NCBI RefSeq assembly: GCF_000317595.1 | Contig: NZ_AEJC01000638.1 | Location: 1-64,000 of the forward strand | Source: Streptomyces ipomoeae 91-03 | GTDB lineage: Bacteria > Actinomycetota > Actinomycetes > Streptomycetales > Streptomycetaceae | DNA length: 64,000 bases | Direction: 5' to 3' | Part shown: positions 28,289 through 38,261 of the stretch, one piece after another | Layout: every line of letters starts with the position of its first letter | How positions within the stretch are numbered: position 1 is the stretch's first letter | Program-made: the position numbers and the translations under genes | Notes under the pieces: model-generated | Database searches by the model: none | The model's input: only the letters and a program-made list of their open reading frames with translations | Told to the model about the DNA's origin: nothing

Positions 28289-28582
28289 TTAATCCAAAAT
28301 TTCAGACGTAATGCGCGGGGGCCACGAATCTGTTCGCAGAATCTGGAGGACGAACGCCCTCGAAACCAACGCGACACGATTCGGCGCCTGCAGCTTGTCG
28401 GACATGACGCGGACGTGATAGTCGATGGTCTTCGAACTGAGGTGCAACTCTCTCGAAAGTCGCCCACTGGAGAAGCCGGCCGCAACACCTTCCAGGATTC
28501 TGGCCTGAACCGAGCTGAGAACCCAGCCACCGACCGGCTGGGACACTTCGCAGCCGTTCTGATCATTATCCATGGCACCCAT
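28289..28582 (-). CDS. Stand-alone LuxR-type HTH protein
   Basis: About 97 aa, consisting mostly of a GerE-type helix-turn-helix: LSSVQARILEGVAAGFSSGR, LSRELHLSSKTIDYHVRVM, DKLQAPNRVALVSRAFVL. No receiver or ligand-binding domain is present. Start chosen at ATG 28582; a longer in-frame extension to 28642 has no better signal. It is convergent with ispG at the edge of the cluster, so a cluster regulator is possible, as is a remnant of a larger gene. The GC is lower than in the cluster. Confidence 0.65.
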   Translation of the reverse strand: MGAMDNDQNGCEVSQPVGGWVLSSVQARILEGVAAGFSSGRLSRELHLSSKTIDYHVRVMSDKLQAPNRVALVSRAFVLQILRTDSWPPRITSEILD

Positions 28583-28642
28583 CCATTCCGTACAGCCGAC
28601 TAGGCCAGGACCGCAAACGGAGAAATGCAGAGCGAGAAGCAC

Positions 28643-29341
28643 TGGAATAAGATCTTAGGTGGACCACTCACTCTTGTCACTGTCGTGCCGTCGCAACCCA
28701 TCAATTTCCGGCCACCTCGGAATTCCCTCCAAAATTTGCGGAATTCCGGCCTTGTTCGTCCTGTCGTGTGCCGGGGAATGGCGTTGGCCGACGAGCTACG
28801 CCATGAAGATCATCGGTTCCCGCGCATGCGACCCCGGGGAGGAGACTCAGCCTTGCGTCCACAGGGGAGCAGCTTCGAGGAACGGCCGCGGCGAACTTCG
28901 CGCGCGACACCAAGACCGCAGCGCCGGCAGAACCGGACGTCCTGATTCAGACCCTGTACGAGGACCTGAGCAGACTGCCGGGCCAACGCACAGCTGGACG
29001 CGATGTTGTGCCTGCTGGAGGGGCCACCAGTCGCACCGGCTTCGCGGACGCCTCTTCTCCGGCACAGCGGTCGGCTCGCCAGTCGGATGGCGTCACTCAG
29101 GCCGCACCCCCAGGCGGCGAACCTGTCCGACTCGTCGAACCGCGGTCACAGCCCAGGCCTGAGATTGACGGCTCATCGAACTTGACCGGGGTCGAGCCTG
29201 GTCGGCTCAGGTTCTGCCCGTGGGGGGCCACCGGGAAGTCGTTCGCCGCGGAAGCGGGATCGTGACGGTCGAGCTCTCATGGCCAGGGTGACCCTCCAAG
29301 ACGCCCGCGACTACGGCGACGCCGGCACCTGCGGAAGGACG
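28643..29341. other. Gene-poor spacer
   Basis: About 700 bp in which no frame shows a recognisable domain or a good start signal. It links the biosynthetic cluster to a zone of transposase and regulator fragments. Nothing else was identified. Confidence 0.5.
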
Positions 29342-29458
29342 GTATGTGCCTGGCTGGCCCGCTACAACACCCGCCGTCGGCACTCCGCCAACGGCCACCT
29401 CAGCCCCAACGAATACGAACGCCGACACCACGCGGCTGAGCTCACGCTCGCCGCGTGA
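29342..29458 (+). pseudogene. IS3-family OrfB C-terminal fragment
   Basis: Encodes CAWLARYNTRRRHSANGHLS then PNEYERRHHA, the conserved last 40 residues of the IS3-type integrase core (WxxxYNxxRxHSxLGxxSPxxYE). Nothing upstream in frame continues the transposase. It is a small IS scar. Confidence 0.75.
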
Positions 29459-29754
29459 TCAACGAAGCGTGTCCACCATCACGGGGGAAGGCCCGGTCGA
29501 CATTCCGGGAAAAGCGACCGCCTTCTTCGCGAGCGACCGCCTTCTTCGCGCAGGACAAGATGAGGTAGACACCGCCGCGCGGTGCCGCTTCATCGGTGCG
29601 ACGGGCCGCACGGCGCGAGGAGGTGACCGAAGGAGCCCGCGGCGTGGCTCTGCTGAAGGACGCCGTCGACGGGCTGGGGCCGCCGGACCGTCATTGGTCG
29701 AAGGACAGGGAGCATGTGGCAGATCTGAGGCCTTCGGCGCGTTCCGGCGCGTCC

Positions 29755-29983
29755 GCGTTCGGAGTTCCGGCGTTCACCATCGGTGAACGCCGGGTCGCCG
29801 AACTCATCGCGACAGGGAGAACCAGCACTGAGATCGCTGCAACGCTCGAGGTCAGCAGGCGTTTCGTCGAGAAACCTCATCATCTGCTCCAGCAAGCTCG
29901 CAGTGGGAGGCAGGGCAGGATTGGTAGAGGTGCTCGAGTCTGCCGCGAGCCGGTCCGCGGCGGAATCCCTGACCGAGCGGTAG
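29755..29983 (+). pseudogene. LuxR-family regulator C-terminal fragment, frameshifted
   Basis: FTIGERRVAELIATGRTSTE and IAATLEVSRRFVEK in one frame continue as SSKLAVGGRAGLVEVLESAA in the next, reconstructing a GerE helix-turn-helix with its dimerisation helix. The shift lies near 29880. The rest of the regulator is missing. Confidence 0.7.
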
Positions 29984-30185
29984 TGCTGTCGGGACGGACC
30001 TGTCCACGGTGCGTGAGTGTGCGATCCGGTACGGAAACGCCGCTGGGGCCCTGTTACCACTACATCTGCACGCACGCGATCACGCCCAAGTCGCGAGCGT
30101 CGTCCGACCGCTGCAGGTCCGCTGCGGAAGCAGCGACGCGCGGTCGGCTACGAGCCGTCCTGCACGGCGATCAGCGCACACCTGG

Positions 30186-31106
30186 TCATCCCTGCAGGGC
30201 CTCGGCGATCATCGCCGCCGTCAGCATCTGCGCGCCCCTGCCACTGGTCGGGTCGCAGCCGGTGACGTCTCCGATCCGCCTCAGGCGGTAGTCCAGCGTG
30301 CTGCGGTGGATGAACAGGCTGCGGGCCGCCTTGTTCCTGCTGTAGTCGGAGTCGACGAAGGCAGTCAACGTCTCCCACAGGACCTTGTGCGCCCGAAGCG
30401 GCCTGATCACCGCGGCCAGGTCGGTCCGCACCTTCTCGTTCAGCGTGACCGCATACTCGACCAACACGTCCGAGATCGTGTAGGCACCGCTCGGGCGCAG
30501 TCCCGCCACCACCAGCCTCAGCACGTAGGACGCCTCGTTGAACCCATCGACGAGGCGTGCTCTGTCCCGTTCCGCAGTCGCGAGCCAGCCCCTGCCGCCA
30601 AGACACTGGGTCAGCCTCGTCACCGAGCGTTCGCCGCTGCCTGGACCGGCTGCCGGGATGAAGAGAACGACGTTGCCGTCCCGGTGCGTCAGCAGCGTGT
30701 CCTCTCCCGCCACCGCGCGTAACGCGTCCACCTCGCAGCCGGGCTCCGCAAGCCTCACCACGGCGATCAGATATCGAGCAGTAAGCCCTTCGAGCACGTC
30801 CGCGGACAGCGGATGACTGTCGGCGAGGTCGCCTGCCAGATCACGCGAAACATCCGCGGTGGTTTTTTGCTGGTATCCGTCGAGGAAGTCCTGCAGCAGG
30901 CTACCCCCGGCGCGCACGATGGCGGCCAGCCTCGGATCACCTGCCACCGCCTTGGTCAGCAGCTCAACCAGCTCGTCCGGCTCGTTACCGGTCCACTCCT
31001 GCCCTGCGGCCCGCACCTTCGCCCTGAAGTCAGCGACCCTGTCCTCCTCCGGCGTCGAGCGGAGCGCCTCGACCGGAGATAACGACCTGCCCATCATTTC
31101 GGTCAT
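30186..31106 (-). CDS. PucR/CdaR-family transcriptional regulator
   Basis: 306-aa regulator. The C-terminal 60 residues are a PucR-type helix-turn-helix (HTH_30): FVDSDYSRNKAARSLFIHRS then TLDYRLRRIGDVTGCD. The centre is a GGDEF-like helper domain, and the N-terminal 90 residues are helical. The frame is intact. Such proteins activate catabolic or secondary-metabolite operons. This is the only full-length regulator on this side of the MEP genes, but control of the cluster is conjecture. Confidence 0.85.
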   Translation of the reverse strand: MTEMMGRSLSPVEALRSTPEEDRVADFRAKVRAAGQEWTGNEPDELVELLTKAVAGDPRLAAIVRAGGSLLQDFLDGYQQKTTADVSRDLAGDLADSHPLSADVLEGLTARYLIAVVRLAEPGCEVDALRAVAGEDTLLTHRDGNVVLFIPAAGPGSGERSVTRLTQCLGGRGWLATAERDRARLVDGFNEASYVLRLVVAGLRPSGAYTISDVLVEYAVTLNEKVRTDLAAVIRPLRAHKVLWETLTAFVDSDYSRNKAARSLFIHRSTLDYRLRRIGDVTGCDPTSGRGAQMLTAAMIAEALQG

Positions 31107-31139
31107 TTCTTACCTCATCTTCCCGAATGGCGCGGCTGC

Positions 31140-31760
31140 CCCATGATCCCGCACCTGACGCTTTCTGGAGATGCCGCTCAGATAGTTCCTGACGGTCTTT
31201 TCGGTCAGGCATATATTGAGGGCCGCTTCGCGGGTCACCACGCCGGGGGCGAGCAGCACCATAATTCACTTTCCCGGTGCGACATCCGGACAGTATGCTT
31301 TTGCCTTCCCCTCGCCACCGGAGTCGGTTGCGCCGACACCGCTCACGGGGGGCGAGACAACTGCCTCCGCGTGCCGTGCACAGCAACATCTCGTCGAGGG
31401 ACGCAAATGCATCTTGGTTCTCCAGCATGCAGCCGGCCGCTCCGTACTCCGATGCCGGCCACACGTCGTCCCAGTCAAGCCAATGGGCCACAACCGCGAC
31501 AGGCGGCAGCTCGCGTCCGACTCGATCGAGAACCGCCTCACTTCCCGGGCCATGCCAGGTCCGTAAAACAAAAGGACGTCATCGCTCGAACGGACCTCGT
31601 GGGGTTCGCTTATCAGCCGGGCTTCCGGCCAGGAAAGGCAAATCGATCCGGCACCGTGAGGACCGACCAAAGCCATTGACAATAACGCCGGAGAAAATTC
31701 TCCCGCCGGAGCAGTGTGGGTTTTCGGCACGGCATTCTCCGTCCATGTCCACGAGGGCAC
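31140..31760 (-). pseudogene. Response-regulator/LuxR-like gene, multiply frameshifted
   Basis: Minus-strand pieces in three frames line up in order. First SSDDVLLFYGPGMAREVRRF, then HWLDWDDVWPASEYGAAGCM with LENQDAFASLDEMLLCTARG (end of a receiver-like domain), then LAPGVVTREAALNICLTEKT with VRNYLSGISRKRQVRD (recognition helix of a LuxR HTH). At least two shifts (near 31460 and 31270). GC is below that of the neighbours. Confidence 0.6.
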
Positions 31761-31989
31761 ATCGGAGCCTGCGGCGAGCCCCTCCGATCCTGAAGATCAT
31801 AACACGGTTACTTGAATCTTGTAACTTATTACCCGCCAGTTGCGTTCCTATATGTCTTATATCCACTTCTTTTCCTTGGACTTTCCATACCCCTTGAACA
31901 TCGTCAGGCATATTCCAATCGCTTGAGCGAGTACGCCGTCGGCCGACGATGTCGTCGTGGTGGTCGAGCGGGATCAACTCGTGGTGCCC

Positions 31990-32375
31990 GAGCAGCCCTG
32001 CGCACCCAGTTTGATCACACTTCGGCGGGACCCCAGGGCTTGATCAAGTTCCGTAGGTGTCCGGGGTGTTGGTGATGCCCAGGATGCTGAGTGCTCGTTC
32101 GGGGCGTCCTCGGCGAAGGTGACGTCCCTGATGTGGTGCGAGGAGTTTCCCCACTCGCCGGTGCCCACGGATCGCGGCGGCCGGATCGGCCGGGCCGGTC
32201 GGTGAGCGTCGAGGCCGGTGACGGCGTAGACGCTCTCGCAGGTCTCGCGTTCGCCGGTGGGCTCGCGCCGGCGGTGGACATGGATGGCCAGGCGAGCGTG
32301 GGGGAAGGAGATCCCGCCGAGTTGATCCGCGATGACGCGGGTCCTGATCGAGCGGGACTCCCGCCTGCCGTGCAC
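31990..32375 (-). pseudogene. ISAs1-like transposase remnant
   Basis: Degenerate C-terminal pieces of an ISAs1-type transposase: RETCESVYAVTGLDAH, then HHIRDVTFAEDAPN (family: ALHHxRDVTxxED), then LRNLIKPWG in a shifted frame. No intact ORF or ends were found. Confidence 0.6.
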
Positions 32376-32608
32376 TACTGCACCGGGGAGCGTGCCCTCC
32401 GTCCGTGGTGTGCGCGCCGCTCACTGGAGGAGCACTCTGAAAGCAGGAGTTCCGGACGTGATCGTCGAAGGGGCGGTACTCCGCCTCCAGCCCCCTCCGG
32501 GTCACCAGCTCCAGCAAGGACGCCACATGCGTATCCGGCCATGGCTGGCAGGCCGGACGTGGTATGGGGATGATGACACGGAGGGCCCTGTACGAAGGGG
32601 ACACCGGC

Positions 32609-33925
32609 GTGAGCCCCGTGCACGACGACACACATGTCGACACATATGTCGACGCGAACCGGCGACTGAGCGACGCACAGCAGTCGGACAACCTTCGGAC
32701 GTTCATGGGAGCGGCTGCCCGGCACAGTGGGGGCACCGTTACCGACCGCATGCACCTGCGGATCACCCGGGACATCGCGGAAGGATTCGCGGCTCACAGC
32801 GGTCAGGGCGGAGCGACGAAGACCCAGGTGTGGGAGTGGATCACACAGCACGCCTCTCCGACCTATTCAGTGGAGGCGTTCGAGTCCCGGTGGGAGGTCT
32901 TCGAGAGCGAGCGGCTCATCCGTCCCCACCGGTCCAAGAAGCACCAGCAGCGGCACTCCTTCCACCCCCTCGGCACGGTCTTCCTGATGATCTGCGACCG
33001 GCTGGAAAGCCGCGGCGGCATCGACGAGCTGATCGACCTGCTGGACCGTACACAGGAGCTCCTCGACCGCGACCACCCCGACCGTGAAGCGGTCGCCCAC
33101 AACATCGTTTTCTGCCAGTGGGTGTTCCAGACGTTCGCCGTGCAGCTGGCAGCGCTGGTTGTCGACGGCTCGCTGCAGGAGCTGATGGAGGACCAGTGGC
33201 AGTACCGCCATCAGGACCTGGACCAGCGGATCCTGCGCCTGAATCACGAGGTGAACCGCCACTTCCCGAAGGACGTCGACCTCGCCCACAAGGCCATCGC
33301 CATGGTCGAGGCCGAGCAGCGGTACGCGCACTGGGCGGCACAGGCTGTGCTGCGTGTGCTGGACCGCGCCGGGACGACGCTGGACTTCGATGTCCTGTCG
33401 GCGGAGGAGTACCTGGACGCCGCCCGGAACGCCCCGCCGGAGCAGCTCGCCGAGGCCGGCCTCGCGCTGGTGGCGGACGCGCCGCAGGTGTGGCTCGACG
33501 CCGGGGCCGTCGTGGACGCCCTGGAAGCGTTCGTGCCTCGTCACCGGGTGCGCTACCGGCCCCCGCTGCCCGAGGGGTCCCCCGACCGGGATCCGTTCGG
33601 CGCGGTGGCCGAGCGAGCGGTACGGGAACGGGCACGGCGCGAGCGGGCCGCCGACCGCATGCTCCTGGAGCAGGACCGGGCCGAGATGACGGAGGAGCTG
33701 CGTCGCTCGCGGTGGCCGCGGGCCGTCCGGCTCCTGACCGACCTGATCCTGCTGGATGCCGATCCCCACGCCCCGTACCGGGTGGAGATGGGCACCGAGC
33801 TGATCATCGACCGCGAGGCGTGGGTGACCCACCTGCACCCGGTCACGGTGCACCGTACAAACACCCCGGCGGTCCTGCCACCGCCGGTTCCGGTGGCAAC
33901 CGAGCAAGGCGATGAAGAACCCTGA
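32609..33925 (+). CDS. Subunit 1 of SMC-like operon, candidate kleisin (JetA/MksF-like)
   Basis: 438 aa, helical and charged. Residues about 45-110 look like a winged-helix segment (TKTQVWEWITQHASPTYSVE, SFHPLGTVFLMICDRLES); the centre is helical, and residues 320-370 are an Arg/Glu-rich helix (ERAVRERARRERAADRMLLE). No catalytic motif is seen. Assignment as kleisin rests on size, fold type and first position in an operon ending with an SMC-like ATPase, as in mksFEB/jetABC. GTG 32609 is chosen for GAAGGGG 8 nt upstream; an in-frame start at 32564 is possible. It overlaps the next gene by 14 bp. Confidence 0.6.
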   Translation: MSPVHDDTHVDTYVDANRRLSDAQQSDNLRTFMGAAARHSGGTVTDRMHLRITRDIAEGFAAHSGQGGATKTQVWEWITQHASPTYSVEAFESRWEVFESERLIRPHRSKKHQQRHSFHPLGTVFLMICDRLESRGGIDELIDLLDRTQELLDRDHPDREAVAHNIVFCQWVFQTFAVQLAALVVDGSLQELMEDQWQYRHQDLDQRILRLNHEVNRHFPKDVDLAHKAIAMVEAEQRYAHWAAQAVLRVLDRAGTTLDFDVLSAEEYLDAARNAPPEQLAEAGLALVADAPQVWLDAGAVVDALEAFVPRHRVRYRPPLPEGSPDRDPFGAVAERAVRERARRERAADRMLLEQDRAEMTEELRRSRWPRAVRLLTDLILLDADPHAPYRVEMGTELIIDREAWVTHLHPVTVHRTNTPAVLPPPVPVATEQGDEEP

Positions 33926-34502
33926 CGCGGCGCTGATCCTCGCCGCCGCCCGAGCAGACGGCGCACTCCACCCCGACCGTTTCCCGGCGAGCCTTGTGGC
34001 GCAGGCCGACGAGGTGGCTCATGCCGCAGGGCGCAGTCTGGTGGAGTGCGACTGCCCGTGGCCCGCACCGGCCGGTACCGTCGACCGGCCGGGCCCGCCC
34101 GGCCGCGCGCTCGTGCTGGGCTGGTCGGAGGCTCCGGTTCCCGAGGAACTGGGCACCTACCCGGTCGCCCGCCTCACCCCGACTCAGACGATCACCTTCG
34201 CCCTGTGCCTGGCTCAGGCGTGGCCGGACCCGCGCCTGCCTCCGTATCCGGGCCGTCCTTTCGAACGGGCCCAGATCCTGGACCTGGCCGGTGACATCGG
34301 ACTGGACGTGAAATTCGCCAAGGCCGCCCTCGACGGCGAACTGCGATGGCTGTTGCTGATCGTCCGCGACGGTCCCCTGCTGCGGCTGGGGCCGGCGGTG
34401 GCCGCGCTGCCCGGCACCTTCGCCGAAACCATGCGGCGCTTTCACGACCGGCTCCCGAGCCCGGACGACGCCCCGCCGACGTGGGAGGACGAGGATGAAT
34501 GA
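33912..34502 (+). CDS. Subunit 2 of SMC-like operon, unknown
   Basis: 196-aa soluble protein, no domain recognised with confidence. It has an acidic C-terminus (DDAPPTWEDEDE) and a helical stretch RAQILDLAGDIGLDVKFAKA followed by LDGELRWLLLIVRDGPLLRL that could be a small winged helix. It overlaps the gene before by 14 bp and the gene after by 8 bp, so it is co-translated and probably part of the complex. Classical Mks/Wadjet loci have one small E/B-type subunit; this operon has two. Confidence 0.6.
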   Translation: MKNPDAALILAAARADGALHPDRFPASLVAQADEVAHAAGRSLVECDCPWPAPAGTVDRPGPPGRALVLGWSEAPVPEELGTYPVARLTPTQTITFALCLAQAWPDPRLPPYPGRPFERAQILDLAGDIGLDVKFAKAALDGELRWLLLIVRDGPLLRLGPAVAALPGTFAETMRRFHDRLPSPDDAPPTWEDEDE

Positions 34503-35151
34503 GGCACCGCTCTCCGACGACGACGAGGCACAGGTCCAGGCCGCCGTCGCCGCGGTGGAAACCACTGACGGGCTCGTGCCCCGCGAGGCGTTTCCCGCGC
34601 TGCGGAGCGATGCGCTGCGGGCGGTCGTCGCCCGTCGCCTGGCCGCGCTGGGCCGCGTGTTGCTGGTCCGCGAGCACCACGGGATCAAGGGCTTCACCAG
34701 CGGTTACGAAGACAGCGTGGCCGAGCGCCTGGCCGCCGAGGGCATCGGGGTCCTGCCCCCGGTGGACCGGGCGGTACTGGTGCTGGTGCTGCTGCGTACC
34801 GTGGCGGCCCCCAGAGCCCGCGGCGTGCACGGCTCGGCGACCTGGCTCACGGACGGGCCGGGCACGAGCATCGAGGAGTTGTACGCCAACCCGCACTTCA
34901 CCTACGAGGACCTCCGTCCGGCGGTACGCCGCCTCAAGGCACGGCGCCTGCTACGGGAAGGCTTCCACCGCACCCTGCTGCCCGGGCCCGCGCTGCTGCG
35001 CCTCACCGACACGCAGTCCGCCCGGCTGTGGGAGGACCTGGTCCTGGTCACCCGGCCCGACTCCCCGTACGCACGGGCCATCCGCCGACGCCGTCAAGAG
35101 CAACCGCACTCCGGCCGCCGGTCCGGCCCCCAGCCCGAGACAGCACCATGA
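34495..35151 (+). CDS. Subunit 3 of SMC-like operon, MksE/JetB-like
   Basis: 218 aa. The central part (LVLVLLRTVAAPRARGVHGS) and FTYEDLRPAVRRLKARRLLR then EGFHRTLLPGPALLRLTD look like the tandem winged-helix architecture of MukE/MksE subunits. Those bind the kleisin and SMC heads. No enzymatic motif. ATG overlaps the previous gene, and its TGA overlaps the ATG of the SMC-like gene. Family placement is by pattern and position; a profile search would decide. Confidence 0.55.
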   Translation: MNEAPLSDDDEAQVQAAVAAVETTDGLVPREAFPALRSDALRAVVARRLAALGRVLLVREHHGIKGFTSGYEDSVAERLAAEGIGVLPPVDRAVLVLVLLRTVAAPRARGVHGSATWLTDGPGTSIEELYANPHFTYEDLRPAVRRLKARRLLREGFHRTLLPGPALLRLTDTQSARLWEDLVLVTRPDSPYARAIRRRRQEQPHSGRRSGPQPETAP

Positions 35152-38100
35152 TCACTTTCACCCCGACGCACGAAACGCAGCCTTCGGACGATGCCCCGAT
35201 GAGCCTGGGGATCATCGGGGACCGGCAACTGCTGTGCGTCCAGACCTTCGACATCGCCCGGCACCCCGCCACCGCGGTCGGGATCGTCCCCGGCTGCTTC
35301 GTCGCCGTCTCCGGAAAAGGCCCCAGGGACGCGAACGAGTCCGGGAAGACCAGCTGGCTGGCCTCCGTCGCCCTGCTCCTCGGAGATCCGGAATGGCGCA
35401 TGCACAGCAGCGGTCCGGCCACCGTCGCGGACCTGCTCTTCGAGCCGCAGACCGCCGGGGTGGCCGCCCAGGGCTACGCACCCGCGACCACCGGCTACAT
35501 CGCCGGGCTCTTCGCCGCCCCGGACGACGTCTCCGGCACAGCCCACACCGTCTGGATGAAGCTGTCCGCCACTCCGACGTACGTCGAGGTCCGGCACGCT
35601 CCCGGCATTCACCTGGCCACCGCCCAGGACGACGACGAACGCCACCGCCAGGCCGCGGAGATCTACCGCGGCCTGCCGTCGGCGTCCTCGCTGGGAGCGA
35701 CCCGGTACGCGACCGCCCTGTACGGGCCCGTCCCCCGCTGCCTCGCCTTCCTGACCTCCCGGGGGAAACGGCGCGGCGGGCCCTCCCTGCTCAAGCTCGA
35801 CACCGGCCTGTTCACCCCTGCCGGCATCGGCACCGCACTGATCGGACTCACCGGCCGCGCCTCCCTGCTGGACACCGACGCCTCCCTGCGCCATGACCTG
35901 GGCGAAGCGGAGCACGAGCTGCAGACCAGCCGGACCGAGGACGTCGACAGTCACGCGATCGAGGAACGAGCCCTGCGCGCCGTCACCCAGCGTGGCAACG
36001 CGCGCGAGGAACTCGCCCGCGCTCAGGAGCTGTGGGCCCTGCACTACGCCCGCGGGCTGCTCGACGCTCTTGAGCGCGCCGAGCAGCTGCATGCCGCGCT
36101 GGACGATCAAGCCGAGACGCTCGCACGAGCCCGGGACGAGCGTGCGTCGGCCGAAGCCGTCCAGCGGGCGCTCGAGGACCCTGCGCGCCTGGAACACCGG
36201 CGCGACGAGACGGAACTCGCCGAGCAAATGGCCGAGCGGCTGCTGGACCAGGCCCACGACGAGGAGAGCGGTGCACGTCACCGGCTCGCCTCGCACAACA
36301 GGGCGCTCCAAGAAGCCGAGGACGCCGCGGCCGGGGCGCGCGGGGACCTCGATGACGCCCGCCACGAGGCTGGGCGAGCCCATCAGCGCACCGTCGCCTG
36401 CGGGGTCCGCCTGGCCGAGGCCGACGCGCGGCTTCAGCACGCCCGCGACGACCTCTCCCGGGCAGCAGAAGGACGCTACGGCGCCGTCGGACGGACCATC
36501 GGCACCTTGAGCACGGCGGGAATCAGCGCCAGGGGGCTGCTCGACTGGCTCGTCCTGCCCCCCGAGGAGCGCTCCGCATGGGAGCCGCGGCTGGCGCTGT
36601 ACGGCGACGCCGTGTGCATCGGGGCATCCGAGGTCCCCGCCGCCCGCAGAGCACTCGCCGACCAGCCGGGCGCCGTCCTGATCGCCGTACCCGACGACAC
36701 GGGCGAACACCCCGACGACCCCGTACGGGACTTCCTGAACGCCCTGGCCAGGCGCATGCGCCTGGAGCGCGGCCCGGACACCGCGGTCGATGACGCCCTC
36801 GGCCTGTGCGTGCTGGGCGGGTTCACCGAACCGTTCACCGGCCGAGCCGCCCTTGTCGACCGCCTTCGCACCGAGGTGGCACGGGCAGAGCAGGATCTCG
36901 CCGCCGCGCGCCGGTTGTGTGACCGGGCCGAGGAAGCCGAAGCGCAGAGCGAGGAACTGGTCCGCCGCCTGGTGGCCGCGGCTTCGGCCGCTCGACTGCG
37001 GTCCCAGCGCCCCGCGCTCGAACGCGAACTCGCCGCTCTCCAGCGCAGGACCGCGGCGCGCAGGCAGGCACGGGACGCTGCCGAGAGCGCCCTGCGGCAA
37101 GCGGTCGTCGCCCACGCCACCCGCGCTCTCCAGCACGCCCAGGCCCAGAGCGTGATCGACAAGGCCCGGTCGGTCGAACGGCAGGCCGCCCAACAACACG
37201 CGGCCCTCGAGAAGCAGATCGCCGCTCTCGACATCACCTACTGGCAGGAACACGGCGGCAGCCGCGAAGCCGCCCTCCGCGCCCTGCGCCGGCCCACTAC
37301 CTCACCCGTGGTCGAGGGCCGGCAGACCCCGCAACCCGAACGCCGCAGCGAAAGCACCCTGCGCCTACGGGCCGGCCGTCACCTCGACCACGCCCTCGAA
37401 GCGGTCGGTATCGACACCGACACCGGTGCCGGCGCGCCGACCACCGCACTCCAGGACGCCGTCCGGCACCGCAACAATCTCAGCGACGACAGTGCCGGCC
37501 GCGCGTTCGCCGATGCCACCGCGTTCGAAACGCCCGCCCACGCTCTGCAGGGCTGGCTCGACCGCTTCACCGACTCCGACGCCTCGGCCGCTCAGCGCAT
37601 CGCCGCCGAGCGCGCCGGACGGGCCGACCGGATCGCCTTCGGCGAGCAGAAGGCCGCCGACCTTCGGATGAGCCTGCGCACCATGCAGGGCAGCATCGCC
37701 CTGCGGCTCGCACAGGCCCTGGACGACATCGAAGACGCCCTCGCCACGCTGAACCGCGACGCCGGTCTGTACGGTGCCGAACTCCACCGTGTGCTCACCC
37801 CGCCGCCCTCCCCGCGGGACGTATGGCGCTGCGAAGTGACTCCGTACTGGCGGCGTAGTCCCCACGGCCCCCTGCTGCCCTACGACAACATCACCAACTC
37901 GGCGCAGGAGAAGCTGTTCTCCATCCATCTGGTCCTGGCCGCGCTCCTCGCCTCACCACATCCACGCGGCCGCGTGCTCATCCTCGACGAACTGGGCGAC
38001 TCCCTCGGCACACACCATCGCCAGGAGGTCCTCGGAGCCCTGGCCAAATGCACGCGGGAACACGGCATCACGGTGCTTGGCACCTGCCAGGAGTCGCTCC

Positions 38101-38261
38101 TCGACGACGCCGCCGAACACTGCGGCGAACTCCTCTACTTCACCTATCCCAGCCACACCGAGGCGCTCAACGCGCCCACCCGCATGTTCGGCTACGACGC
38201 CAACGGCGAGCGCGTCGAGCTCACCGCGGACGCCCTGCTGGCCGGGCGCGCCTGGTGGTGA
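35148..38261 (+). CDS. SMC/MukB-like ATPase (JetC/MksB-like)
   Basis: 1037-aa split-ABC ATPase. An atypical Walker A, SGKGPRDANESGKTSW, lies near residue 65. Long Ala/Glu/Arg-rich coiled coils run about 265-440 and 575-720. Between them is a globular hinge-like part (about 440-575, LLDWLVLPPEERSAWEPRLA). The C-terminal head holds a signature-like ITNSAQEKLFSIHLVLAALL and Walker B RVLILDELGDSLG. ATG overlaps the preceding TGA. These features match SMC-like subunits of Mks and Wadjet systems, which entrap DNA and in Wadjet cleave plasmids through JetD. No JetD homologue follows in the window. Confidence 0.8.
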   Translation: MITFTPTHETQPSDDAPMSLGIIGDRQLLCVQTFDIARHPATAVGIVPGCFVAVSGKGPRDANESGKTSWLASVALLLGDPEWRMHSSGPATVADLLFEPQTAGVAAQGYAPATTGYIAGLFAAPDDVSGTAHTVWMKLSATPTYVEVRHAPGIHLATAQDDDERHRQAAEIYRGLPSASSLGATRYATALYGPVPRCLAFLTSRGKRRGGPSLLKLDTGLFTPAGIGTALIGLTGRASLLDTDASLRHDLGEAEHELQTSRTEDVDSHAIEERALRAVTQRGNAREELARAQELWALHYARGLLDALERAEQLHAALDDQAETLARARDERASAEAVQRALEDPARLEHRRDETELAEQMAERLLDQAHDEESGARHRLASHNRALQEAEDAAAGARGDLDDARHEAGRAHQRTVACGVRLAEADARLQHARDDLSRAAEGRYGAVGRTIGTLSTAGISARGLLDWLVLPPEERSAWEPRLALYGDAVCIGASEVPAARRALADQPGAVLIAVPDDTGEHPDDPVRDFLNALARRMRLERGPDTAVDDALGLCVLGGFTEPFTGRAALVDRLRTEVARAEQDLAAARRLCDRAEEAEAQSEELVRRLVAAASAARLRSQRPALERELAALQRRTAARRQARDAAESALRQAVVAHATRALQHAQAQSVIDKARSVERQAAQQHAALEKQIAALDITYWQEHGGSREAALRALRRPTTSPVVEGRQTPQPERRSESTLRLRAGRHLDHALEAVGIDTDTGAGAPTTALQDAVRHRNNLSDDSAGRAFADATAFETPAHALQGWLDRFTDSDASAAQRIAAERAGRADRIAFGEQKAADLRMSLRTMQGSIALRLAQALDDIEDALATLNRDAGLYGAELHRVLTPPPSPRDVWRCEVTPYWRRSPHGPLLPYDNITNSAQEKLFSIHLVLAALLASPHPRGRVLILDELGDSLGTHHRQEVLGALAKCTREHGITVLGTCQESLLDDAAEHCGELLYFTYPSHTEALNAPTRMFGYDANGERVELTADALLAGRAWW

